Assembly: GCA_001025035.1 (NCBI GenBank)
Contig: LCZK01000006.1
Span: 186,001 to 250,000, forward strand
Length of the DNA: 64,000 bases
Direction: 5' to 3'
Source: Actinobacteria bacterium IMCC26207
Lineage (GTDB): Bacteria; Actinomycetota; Acidimicrobiia; Acidimicrobiales; Microtrichaceae
In this document: in pieces, positions 8,598 through 17,537 of the stretch
Layout: the number at the start of each line of letters is the position of its first letter
Numbering within the stretch: the first letter of the stretch is position 1
Notes under the pieces: generated by a model
The model's database searches: none
The model's input: the letters and a program-made list of their open reading frames with translations, nothing else
What the model was told of the DNA's origin: nothing
Translations under genes and position numbers: made by a program

Positions 8598-8605
8598 CAC
8601 ATACC

Positions 8606-9799
8606 TCAGTTGTTATTCGTCTGGGAACCTCGACGGGACTCGCCGGAACGCCGCGGATTGACCTTGGCCTTACTCGGTGTACTCGACGTGATTCCGTCCG
8701 TCGAGTCTTGTCCTGATTGCTTTTTGTGAGCTGCTTGGCTTTTGACACTGTTCCCAGGGGTACGTACCTCGGGCTCAGGATTTGCAGACTTCTTTGAACC
8801 ACTGGCTGCCTTTTTGGAGCCACTCTTGGCAGAGATTGCTGCCGTGGTTGCGGTTGCAGCCGTGCCTGATTTTGTAGCCGTGCCTGATTTTGTAGCCGTG
8901 CTTGATTTTGTGGTCTTAGAACTCTTGGCTTCCCTTGAACTGACTTCAATGGGGTTCTTCTCGTGTTCCTTGCGGTATACCGAACGCGTGATATAGCTGT
9001 TTGTCCCAATACGGCAGAAGTTCTGAGTACACCAATACAAAGCCATGCCGGCGGGGAACCCAAAAGAGAAGATGGGCAAGAAGAAGGGCATGAACTTCAT
9101 GATCATTTGTTGCTGAGGATTCACGTTTGAGGAGGTGTTACGCGACTGCAACTGATGATTCTGGAAAAGTCCGGTGGCCAGCATGATGCCCAGCAAAGCC
9201 AGATAGGGGATAGCAAGTATCAAGCCGAGTTTGAGTGCCTGGCTAGCTGAGAGGGAGAGGTCCATCCCAAGGAAATTCATCCTTGAGGTCGTACTCAATG
9301 CCTTATACAACTGAGTAGATTCATTCAAGTGCTTCGGGTGAAAGAACTGATCGCTGAAGATCCAAGGCGTCGTCTCCACCCCTTTCTGCACCTGAGCCAG
9401 AATCTGTCCGGTACCTGTTCCCAGCCCGCCGTCGCGAACAGTCAGTCCTCGGATGAGCTGGTACATGATGATGAACACTGGCATCTGGGCCACCATGGGC
9501 AAACAACCACCGAGCGGGTTGATGGAATTCTCCTTATAGAAGGCCATCAACTCAGCATTGAGTTTCTCTCGGTCGTTCTTGTACTTCTCTTGGATCCGTT
9601 TCATCTCTGGCTGCATTCGCTGCATTTGCAGCATCGACCGTGTGCTCTTCACGGTCAGTGGCGTGATGAGGGCCATGACCAAAACCGTGAGCGCCATGAT
9701 GGAGAATCCGTAGCCGAACCAAGGGCGAATCCCCTCTGGTACGAGCACATAAAAAAAGTTTAGGATTGATGCAAGGGCATCAAAAAACTGTTCGAACAT
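8606..9799 (-). CDS. yidC: Membrane protein insertase YidC/Oxa1
   Basis: 397 residues. The Oxa1 core is present: a first helix near residues 28-46, the hydrophilic hairpin MQRMQPEMKRIQEKYKNDREKLNAELMAFYKE, then helices including NPLGGCLPMVAQMPVFIIMYQLI and FGFPAGMALYWCTQN. No signal-peptide-containing N-terminal periplasmic domain is present, as usual outside Gram-negative bacteria. A Ser/Thr/Lys-rich C-terminal tail of about 120 residues contains short repeats (TATKSG). It follows yidD with a TGATG overlap and is co-directional with jag. Confidence 0.95.
   Translation of the reverse strand: MFEQFFDALASILNFFYVLVPEGIRPWFGYGFSIMALTVLVMALITPLTVKSTRSMLQMQRMQPEMKRIQEKYKNDREKLNAELMAFYKENSINPLGGCLPMVAQMPVFIIMYQLIRGLTVRDGGLGTGTGQILAQVQKGVETTPWIFSDQFFHPKHLNESTQLYKALSTTSRMNFLGMDLSLSASQALKLGLILAIPYLALLGIMLATGLFQNHQLQSRNTSSNVNPQQQMIMKFMPFFLPIFSFGFPAGMALYWCTQNFCRIGTNSYITRSVYRKEHEKNPIEVSSREAKSSKTTKSSTATKSGTATKSGTAATATTAAISAKSGSKKAASGSKKSANPEPEVRTPGNSVKSQAAHKKQSGQDSTDGITSSTPSKAKVNPRRSGESRRGSQTNNN
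8861..8912. repeat. 18-bp tandem repeat in the yidC tail
   Basis: About three copies of the 18-mer cgtgcctgattttgtagc (8861-8878, 8879-8896, and a diverged third to 8912) encode the in-frame TATKSG repeats of the YidC C-terminal tail. The unit length is a multiple of three, so the repeat number can vary without a frameshift. Confidence 0.85.
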
Positions 9800-10137
9800 C
9801 AGCAGGCCTTCTGGCTGGGTGGCTGGGGGACAGGAGTTGAAGAGTGATTCTGACAGGTAGCGTTTGTAGAACTTGGAACGGGGTCATAACCCTGACCCCC
9901 CCAGGGCTGACAACGTAGTAACCGTCGAAGCCCCAGCACGGATCCTCGCACCGCACCAAATTGCTGCACTGCCTCGGCCGCATAGGTTGAGCAACTTGGG
10001 GTAAACCGACAGGGAGAGGGTCGGCCCTCTCGAGCCAGTTGATAGAAGCGAATCACTGCCAAACAAGCACGCGCTACATGAGAAGGTCTGATAGCTGACG
10101 CCTCAACCACTTCCGATTGCGTGCCTACTGTCATCGG
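9799..10137 (-). CDS. yidD: Membrane protein insertion efficiency factor YidD
   Basis: Small membrane-associated protein of 112 residues with the family signature [19 protein letters not shown] and a C-terminal [10 protein letters not shown]. It supports YidC function. ATG 10137, 11 bases after the rnpA stop, is preferred to the upstream GTG at 10185, which would overlap rnpA. Its stop codon shares a base with the yidC start. The usual order rpmH-rnpA-yidD-yidC-jag is intact. Confidence 0.92.
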   Translation of the reverse strand, partial: PMTVGTQSEVVEASAIRPSHVARACLAVIRFYQLAREGRPSPCRFTPSCSTYAAEAVQQFGAVRGSVLGLRRLLRCQPWGGQGYDPVPSSTNATCQNHSSTPVPQPPSQKAC

Positions 10138-10147
10138 TCCACTCGAA

Positions 10148-10522
10148 TCATCTCTCAAAACGATCAGGTTCTGTACGGAAATCACTAATTCCGGTACTTG
10201 CTTGCCTACTGAGCGCTTCTTGCAAGTAACCGCTGAGTTCTTTCATTGAGCATCCGACAGCAGAGGGGTGAACAATGACCAAATAGGGAGCTGATTCAAA
10301 CAAATTCGCCTGTTCCAACTGCACTGCAGCATGTCGAATCTGACGGCGGACACGGTTTCTAACCACCGCATTGCCAACTTTGCGGGAGATGGCAAACGCC
10401 AAAGCAGGCCGCGCTCTTCCAGTCGGGCTCGCTCTGACCACCGTAAGTGGCCCGCTACGGGACCGAACTGCGCCTCGGCCAAACTCCCGGAAGACTGCAC
10501 GTTCGTGGATCCGGTCGATCAG
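10148..10522 (-). CDS. rnpA: Ribonuclease P protein component, probable CTG start
   Basis: Protein subunit of RNase P, which matures tRNA 5' ends. The signature [22 protein letters not shown] is clear. Translation upstream of the first in-frame GTG (10441) continues with conserved RnpA N-terminal sequence ([27 protein letters not shown]), so that GTG is too late. No ATG, GTG or TTG exists in frame before it. A CTG at 10522-10520 overlaps the rpmH stop as CTGA, the layout of an ATGA coupled start, and gives 124 residues, a normal RnpA length. I therefore choose CTG. Confidence 0.85.
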   Translation of the reverse strand: MIDRIHERAVFREFGRGAVRSRSGPLTVVRASPTGRARPALAFAISRKVGNAVVRNRVRRQIRHAAVQLEQANLFESAPYLVIVHPSAVGCSMKELSGYLQEALSRQASTGISDFRTEPDRFER

Positions 10523-10653
10523 GCAGACAGACGCTGACGGCCCTTGCGGCGCCTTGACTTAATGATGGCTCGACCAGCGCGGTCGGACATACGGTGGCGA
10601 AAACCATGCTTGCGGGCACGGCGTCGTTCGTTCGGCTGGTAGGTACGCTTCAC
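10519..10653 (-). CDS. rpmH: 50S ribosomal protein L34
   Basis: 44 residues, found by direct translation: a GTG start ([17 protein letters not shown] follows) and an end in [10 protein letters not shown]. This is the universal L34 sequence. A ggag lies about 6 bases upstream of the GTG. The stop overlaps the proposed rnpA CTG start. An inverted repeat (10673-10693) lies in the leader. Confidence 0.97.
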   Translation of the reverse strand: MKRTYQPNERRRARKHGFRHRMSDRAGRAIIKSRRRKGRQRLSA

Positions 10654-10672
10654 AGAAACTCCAAATAACTAC

Positions 10673-10693
10673 GAGCAGATTGCTCATCTGCTC
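10673..10693 (-). other. Inverted repeat in the rpmH leader
   Basis: Perfect 8-bp arms gagcagat and atctgctc around a 5-base loop, 20 bases upstream of the rpmH start. Such a hairpin in the 5' leader could take part in regulation of the rpmH-rnpA message or simply stabilise the RNA. Confidence 0.45.
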
Positions 10694-10946
10694 CATGAAC
10701 CTGATCAGTAGATGAGTCCACTAAACAGGCCGGCTGCCAGGGGCAAGCGTCGTCGGTTTACCGGACGCTAACGGCATTGGTTCGAAAGCCGAACGCGAAT
10801 AGTTGCCCCGGAGAGACCCGGACTACAGAGGATAGATTGCTTAGCATGGCTCTGGCAACTATCTAATTCAATGCGACAGAAGTCACTACTCAATTTGATT
10901 GCACCTAGGCCAGTCACTATTCTTTGCAGGCTTTAGGGTAACGAAG

Positions 10947-10955
10947 TTATCCACA
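10947..10955 (+). promoter_or_regulatory. DnaA box
   Basis: TTATCCACA matches the consensus TTATNCACA exactly. Two weaker inverted copies follow within 25 bases. The site is 150 bases upstream of dnaA and suits autoregulation or origin function. Confidence 0.8.
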
Positions 10956-10999
10956 GTGTGTGGACGTAGTTGTGGACCAAATCACACCCAAGCAGACTT

Positions 11000-11028
11000 T
11001 TGGCTCGGTTCTAGACGAGTTTTATAGG
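11000..11028 (+). promoter_or_regulatory. Putative dnaA promoter
   Basis: TTGGCT (11000-11005), a 17-base spacer, then TATAGG (11023-11028), about 70 bases before the dnaA start. The spacing is ideal; the hexamers match the sigma-A consensus moderately. Confidence 0.45.
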
Positions 11029-11095
11029 CAGTAGCTTCGTAGCACTGAGTTTTTGTGCACCAACGCAGCACAACCCCCGAGGGAAGAAGGTCACA

Positions 11096-12472
11096 TTGGG
11101 AGCAGAGGGAGCAAAGATCTGGGACTCCGCTGCACCCTTGCTCGCCCTTCAAGTTAGCGACAGCGTCTGGAGTTCCACTTTCCAGGATATGACTGGCATA
11201 GAGATCGTTGACGATATTCTGACAGTCTCAGTTCCGAGTCAATTGGTCCGCCAACGGATCGAACAGCGCTATGTCGAGCTGCTGCTCTCGGCCTTGACAG
11301 ACGCAGGATATCCCGATCTCACCCTGGTTATCGAAGTCGAGATTGACACACTTCAGCCAGAGCCAGAGTCCGCCGAATCACAGAACGGATCTGTATCTAA
11401 CGAAGCCGCCGGTGCGACAGCCGGGTCATCTTCAGGAACTCCTAGTCAAGCCAATGCTGCGCGCCGCTACACCTTTGATACCTTCGTCATTGGACAGTCC
11501 AACCGCTTCGCACACGCCGCAGCCCTATCAGTTGCCGAAACACCAGCGCGCAGCTACAACCCCTTGTTTGTCTACGGAGACGCTGGCCTCGGCAAAACGC
11601 ATCTGCTGCAGTCCATTGCCAACTACGTCCGAGAGAACTACCCACAGTACAAAGTTCGCTATCTCTCCACAGAGACCTTGCTCAACGAGTTCGTTGACGC
11701 TATTCGCAAGAACTCCCAGCCTGAATTCAAGCGGAGATACCGAGAGATCGACGTTCTACTAGTAGACGACATTCAGTTTATGGAAGGAAAAGAACAGCTA
11801 CAGGAAGAGTTCTTTCATACTTTCAACACCTTGCACGAGGCTCAACGACAGATCGTTTTGTCCTCGGATCGGCCACCAGATGCGATAGCAACCCTTGAAG
11901 ATCGGCTGCGTAGTCGATTCAAAATGGGCCTTATCACCGATATTCAGCCACCCGACTTCGAGACCAGGCTGGCTATTCTGCTCAAAAAGGGTGAGCAGTC
12001 GAACACAAAGGTTCCCGCTGACGTACTTGAGTTCATTGCTACCAATATCACCTACAACATCCGTGAACTCGAAGGTGCACTCATCCGAGTCAGTGCTTAC
12101 GCTGCGCTCAATAACGAGCAACTGACAGTGGAACTTGCTGAAATCATCCTTGCCGACTCCATAAGTGCCACGAAACCTCGGCAGATCACTGCGAGTTATA
12201 TCAGCGAAAAAACAGCCGAAATGTTTGGTGTGGAAGTGGAACAGCTCCGCAGCAAGAGTCGAACCCGTGACTTAGTGCACGCCCGACAAGTTGGCATGTA
12301 TGTCTGTCGAGAACTTACTGACCTCTCATATCCGCAAATCGGCAAGGAATTTGGTGGGCGTGATCACACCACAGTGATCCACGCTTACGACAAAATCTCT
12401 AACCTGATGCAAGAGCGCCGCAAGACCTATGACGACGTCACTCTCCTCATCCAACAGATCCTGGCTCGATGA
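11096..12472 (+). CDS. dnaA: Chromosomal replication initiator protein DnaA
   Basis: 458-residue AAA+ initiator. The N-terminal domain I covers about 1-80 and a low-complexity linker about 85-120. The AAA+ core has Walker A GDAGLGKTH at 161-169 and Walker B LLVDDIQF at 221-228. The C-terminal box-binding domain contains YPQIGKEFGGRDHTTVIHAYDKI. The start is TTG 11096, supported by gagggaagaagg just upstream. It is divergent from rpmH and followed by the origin-type spacer and dnaN. Confidence 0.98.
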   Translation: MGAEGAKIWDSAAPLLALQVSDSVWSSTFQDMTGIEIVDDILTVSVPSQLVRQRIEQRYVELLLSALTDAGYPDLTLVIEVEIDTLQPEPESAESQNGSVSNEAAGATAGSSSGTPSQANAARRYTFDTFVIGQSNRFAHAAALSVAETPARSYNPLFVYGDAGLGKTHLLQSIANYVRENYPQYKVRYLSTETLLNEFVDAIRKNSQPEFKRRYREIDVLLVDDIQFMEGKEQLQEEFFHTFNTLHEAQRQIVLSSDRPPDAIATLEDRLRSRFKMGLITDIQPPDFETRLAILLKKGEQSNTKVPADVLEFIATNITYNIRELEGALIRVSAYAALNNEQLTVELAEIILADSISATKPRQITASYISEKTAEMFGVEVEQLRSKSRTRDLVHARQVGMYVCRELTDLSYPQIGKEFGGRDHTTVIHAYDKISNLMQERRKTYDDVTLLIQQILAR

Positions 12473-12503
12473 TGGCTACACACGTGGTCATACCTAGGCC
12501 GTT

Positions 12504-12549
12504 GGGAGAGGGATCGCGACCGCGATGGGAGAGGGATCGCGACCGCGAT
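12504..12549. repeat. Two exact 23-bp tandem repeats with internal hairpin
   Basis: Two identical head-to-tail 23-bp units (12504-12526, 12527-12549). Each begins gggagagg and ends in atcgcgaccgcgat, which is an inverted repeat (ATCGCG/CGCGAT, 2-base centre). A further short palindrome (ttcaga c tctgaa) follows at once. The pair lies just after the dnaA stop, at the left edge of the probable origin. Confidence 0.9.
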
Positions 12550-12667
12550 TCAGACTCTGAAACAACACTGCTCATACACAGACATCGATGAAATTTCAAA
12601 GCTGTCTGGTGGATTGCCAAATCGGGTTGTGGACAGCCCACCCATACAATCTCTGGCCTGCACTAGG

Positions 12668-12722
12668 TTTCCCACAATCCACAGGCCCAACTACTACTAC
12701 CACTGGATGAATAACAAAAAGA
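12668..12722 (+). other. DnaA-trio / basal origin unwinding element
   Basis: Boxes tttcccaca (12668-12676) and caatccaca (12675-12683) are followed by ggccc (12684-12688), then act-act-act-acc (12690-12701) and an AT-rich tract to 12722. The complementary strand carries the 3'-GAT repeats that define DnaA-trios. The boxes are imperfect, but the spacing and order match the published B. subtilis element. Confidence 0.65.
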
Positions 12723-12749
12723 CGCCAGTAGTGGGGAAAGCGAGTAATC

Positions 12750-13850
12750 GTGAAATTTCGTTGTGAACAAGAAGAATTGTCAGAAGCGTTGGGGCTCGCT
12801 CAACGCGCAACATCACCACGGCCATCCAATCCGATTCTCGGGAATTTGCGCCTCCACTTGGTTGGAAACCAACTCACCGTTACAGGTGGCGACTTATCAA
12901 TCACCATTACCAGTGTCATTACTGTTGGCGGAGAGACTGATGGAGTAGCCGTTCTGCCAGCGAAGTTGATCAACGACATTGTTCGTTCCTTCGAAAGTGG
13001 AGCCGTCGAGATCGACACCGAATTCGAAGACGGTCGGGCTCGCATCAGTTCTGGTCGCTCAAACTTTGAGTGCAATATGAGTCCAGCCGAGGAATACCCT
13101 TCGGCTGCTGATCTCGATGGTGAGCCCATCACACTGGGAGCAGGCGATTTAGCTGAAGGTCTTCGGCAAGTAGTCAAGGCAGCCTCAAATGACGAATCAC
13201 GACCAATCCTGACGGGTGTATTGCTCACCACCGAGGGAACTGGCTTGAGAATGGTCTCGACTGATTCGTACCGACTCGTGGTGAGGGATCTTCCTGGCAC
13301 GACTCAGTTACCAGTTGGCGAAAAAGTGATTGTGCCTTCTCGAGCACTCAATGAACTTTCTCGCTTTCTTACCGAGGAAGACGATGTGAAAGTCACCCTC
13401 GGCGATCGTGACATTTCGTTTGAAGTGGGATCCCTTCGACTCAGCACCAAGTTGATCGAAGGTGAGTTCCCGAATTATGAGAACCTGATCCCGGATTCGC
13501 AACCCAATCGACTACAAGTTGAGCGGCTAGCTCTCCTTGCAGCAGTCAAGAGAGTTCGGCTGATGGCACGCGATCCAAATACTCCAATTCGCCTAACCAT
13601 GGCAGCGGATTCCTTGGAACTACGGGCCACCACGCCAGACGTTGGTGAGGCTTCAGAACAAATGGATGCGATCTATTCAGGTGAGGAACTTCAGGTTGCT
13701 TTCAATCCCGAGTACCTGATCGACGGCCTAGAGGTCACACCTGGCGATGAGATCTCTCTAGGCACCGTAGATGGACTCAAGCCGGCATTGTTACGTCCAG
13801 TTGATTCTGGGGGCTTCTTGTACTTGCTGATGCCAGTTCGAGTTACCTGA
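12750..13850 (+). CDS. dnaN: DNA polymerase III beta clamp
   Basis: 366-residue sliding clamp with three repeated clamp domains (about 1-120, 121-245, 246-366). It begins MKFRCEQEELSEALGLAQRA and ends in a LLMPVRVT-type tail where the consensus is MPMRL. The GTG start at 12750 is weakly supported (ggggaaag about 13 bases upstream). It tethers polymerase to DNA and binds many partners. Position after dnaA is canonical. Confidence 0.97.
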   Translation: MKFRCEQEELSEALGLAQRATSPRPSNPILGNLRLHLVGNQLTVTGGDLSITITSVITVGGETDGVAVLPAKLINDIVRSFESGAVEIDTEFEDGRARISSGRSNFECNMSPAEEYPSAADLDGEPITLGAGDLAEGLRQVVKAASNDESRPILTGVLLTTEGTGLRMVSTDSYRLVVRDLPGTTQLPVGEKVIVPSRALNELSRFLTEEDDVKVTLGDRDISFEVGSLRLSTKLIEGEFPNYENLIPDSQPNRLQVERLALLAAVKRVRLMARDPNTPIRLTMAADSLELRATTPDVGEASEQMDAIYSGEELQVAFNPEYLIDGLEVTPGDEISLGTVDGLKPALLRPVDSGGFLYLLMPVRVT

Positions 13851-13871
13851 GCCTGATTTCGAGCAGGCAAG

Positions 13872-14981
13872 ATGCACCTTCGCCATCTGTGGCTCAAGGA
13901 TTACCGGTCATATGAATCAGTAGATTTGGAACTGACATCGGGAATCTGTGCGGTTCTGGGACCAAACGGTGTTGGTAAATCTAATTTGTTGGAAGCAGTC
14001 TCGTATCTGGCGCTGCTTGAGTCCTTTCGAGGGGCTCCTACCGACGCGATGATTCGCACTGGTGCATCCCAGGCCGTAGTGCGCGGAGAAGTCCTCGAAG
14101 CTCAGCGCGAACAACTGATCGAGGCTGAGTTGCTGCGGACTGGGCGAAACCGGGTTTTGGTTAATAAACAGCGAGTGATTCGAAGCAGCGATCTGAACAC
14201 CGCACTACGAGTCAGCGTGTTCTCCCCTGACGACCTTGAGATGGTCAAGGGGGGACCGGCCGGCAGACGGAACTATCTCGATCAGCTCTTAGTGACCTTG
14301 GATCCGAAGCATCATGGGATCAGATCTGAGTTCGACAAGTCCCTGCGGCAGCGCAACGCCCTACTCAAACAAAGCAGAGGGCGTCTCGATGAGGCAGCTG
14401 AGTTCACCCTCGAGGTATGGGATACCAAACTCGTGGAGAGTGGCGAAAAGCTTGCCGACCTGCGGTCGGAACTAGTCGAACAACTCGCGCCACTCGTGCG
14501 GCATGCCTATACCGATGTAGCTTCCGATCGGGCAGCCACAGAGTTGCGTTACGAGGCGCCTTGGCGGCCAGGTGGTCTTGCGGCAGCACTACACGCAGTT
14601 CGAAGTGATGAGCTCCGGCGAGGGTTGACGCTTGTGGGACCGCATCGGGATGACCTATTTCTTGAACTCAATGCCATGCCGGCACGCACACACGCATCCC
14701 AAGGTGAACAACGATCAATTGCTCTGGCACTCCGGCTAGCCGCCCACCGACTTGTCCTAGAGGTGACCAAAACAGCACCGGTTCTCTTACTTGACGATGT
14801 GTTCTCTGAGCTCGATCCGTACAGGTCTGCTGCGTTGTTGCGGTCCCTTCCCGAGGGACAGACATTGTTGTCTACAGCTTCGGGGCTGCCACCTGAGGTC
14901 GTTGCGGCCCAAGAGATTCACATTGCTTCGAGTACCCGTCGTCTTCCAGAGATGTCTCCTGGCCACGAAGTAAGCGAGTAG
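13872..14981 (+). CDS. recF: Recombination protein RecF
   Basis: SMC-like ATPase of 369 residues for gap repair. Walker A GPNGVGKSN lies near residue 34, the signature SQGEQRS and Walker B LLLDDVFSELD near the C-terminus, and the N-terminus LRHLWLKDYRSYESVDLEL is typical. ATG 13872 lies 21 bases after dnaN. It loads RecA at gaps with RecOR. Confidence 0.96.
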   Translation: MHLRHLWLKDYRSYESVDLELTSGICAVLGPNGVGKSNLLEAVSYLALLESFRGAPTDAMIRTGASQAVVRGEVLEAQREQLIEAELLRTGRNRVLVNKQRVIRSSDLNTALRVSVFSPDDLEMVKGGPAGRRNYLDQLLVTLDPKHHGIRSEFDKSLRQRNALLKQSRGRLDEAAEFTLEVWDTKLVESGEKLADLRSELVEQLAPLVRHAYTDVASDRAATELRYEAPWRPGGLAAALHAVRSDELRRGLTLVGPHRDDLFLELNAMPARTHASQGEQRSIALALRLAAHRLVLEVTKTAPVLLLDDVFSELDPYRSAALLRSLPEGQTLLSTASGLPPEVVAAQEIHIASSTRRLPEMSPGHEVSE

Positions 14982-15006
14982 CGGGCGCGAAGGAGTACGG
15001 TCGGGT

Positions 15007-15327
15007 ATGTCTTGGGAACCACTTTCTTCGCCAGCGGATCACACGCATGGCATAGCCGAGACGATTGAAACGCTGCACCGCCGCCTTGGCCTGGCTTGTT
15101 CAGATGTCCTTGGCACGCTAGAAGATAATTGGGTTGGACTCCTGGGAGCTGAGCTAGCGAGCCACTGTGTTTTGGAGTCAGTGCGTAACCAGGTCTTGGT
15201 TATCTCAGTTGACGACCCGGCGATAGCTGACCATCTCAAATGGAGCAGAACCGAGTTGCTCGGAGCAGCAAATGCACTTTCTGGTGGTGAGAATTTCACT
15301 GATTTGAAGCTCAAGGTGCAGCGCTAA
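15007..15327 (+). CDS. dciA: DciA-type helicase loader (DUF721)
   Basis: 106-residue DUF721 protein between recF and gyrB, where actinobacteria encode DciA, the ancestral DnaB helicase operator (Rv0004 in M. tuberculosis). A conserved core is visible: WVGLLGAELASHC, LVISVDDPAIADHLKW and a C-terminal DLKLKVQR, corresponding to W..vG..lA.H..p..l..g.L.v.v.s..Wa..L. Start ATG 15007. Confidence 0.85.
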   Translation: MSWEPLSSPADHTHGIAETIETLHRRLGLACSDVLGTLEDNWVGLLGAELASHCVLESVRNQVLVISVDDPAIADHLKWSRTELLGAANALSGGENFTDLKLKVQR

Positions 15328-15412
15328 ACCCGTTGCAAGGTCAACTTCCGTCAGACTGCAATAAAACCGGGGCGCGCGACCCCTTAAACGGTCCAATGTT
15401 GGCCCCGGCAGG

Positions 15413-15421
15413 TGGTATGAT
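15413..15421 (+). promoter_or_regulatory. Extended -10 promoter element upstream of gyrB
   Basis: TGGTATGAT is an extended -10 (TG-N-TATGAT) with no convincing -35, about 110 bases before the chosen gyrB start. The long leader between them carries a DnaA box. Confidence 0.4.
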
Positions 15422-15463
15422 AATCATCCGACACTTTACAAGTTTCACCAGTTACTCCACAGG

Positions 15464-15472
15464 TTGTCCACA
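15464..15472 (+). promoter_or_regulatory. DnaA box upstream of gyrB
   Basis: TTGTCCACA, identical to the consensus box of Streptomyces and Mycobacterium, within the palindrome gttgtccacaac. It could let DnaA modulate gyrase expression or act as an outlying origin site. Confidence 0.6.
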
Positions 15473-15493
15473 ACCGGAAAATTGGTGAAATGA

Positions 15494-17512
<2,019 letters not shown>

Positions 17513-17537
17513 CTCAACAACACCGGAGTTTGACTGC

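Larger units (their letters stand above)
10654..11095. other. rpmH-dnaA divergent spacer with DnaA boxes
   Basis: 442 bases with no convincing gene. On the rpmH side there is a leader hairpin (gagcagat / atctgctc, 10673-10693). The dnaA side carries a perfect DnaA box TTATCCACA at 10947-10955, followed by tgtgtggac and ttgtggacc boxes on the opposite strand, then a promoter-like element and a gagggaagaagg ribosome-binding site for dnaA. It likely holds both promoters, dnaA autoregulation and a secondary DnaA-binding cluster. Confidence 0.8.
12473..12749. other. oriC: Probable replication origin (oriC) in the dnaA-dnaN spacer
   Basis: The 277-base spacer contains, in order, a tandem pair of 23-bp repeats each with a hairpin, an inverted DnaA-like box ttgtggaca (12625 region), two direct boxes (tttcccaca and caatccaca, 12668-12683), a ggccc cluster, three actactact trios and an AT-richer stretch (gaataacaaaaaga). 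This order (box, GC cluster, trios, AT-rich) is that of the basal unwinding element described for B. subtilis. The flanking dnaA and dnaN and the nearby parS sites support the call. Confidence 0.75.

Noticed and set aside
8336..8716. 126-codon plus-strand frame across jag and yidC
   Set aside because: It is antisense to two clear genes and shows no family motif.
10148..10441. rnpA starting at the first GTG (97 residues)
   Set aside because: Conserved RnpA N-terminal sequence is encoded upstream in the same frame, so the GTG start truncates the protein.
10773..10789. gttcg-aaagc-cgaac upstream of rpmH as a second SOS box
   Set aside because: The half-sites are in the opposite order to a LexA box (GTTCG first); it is only a weak 5-bp hairpin.
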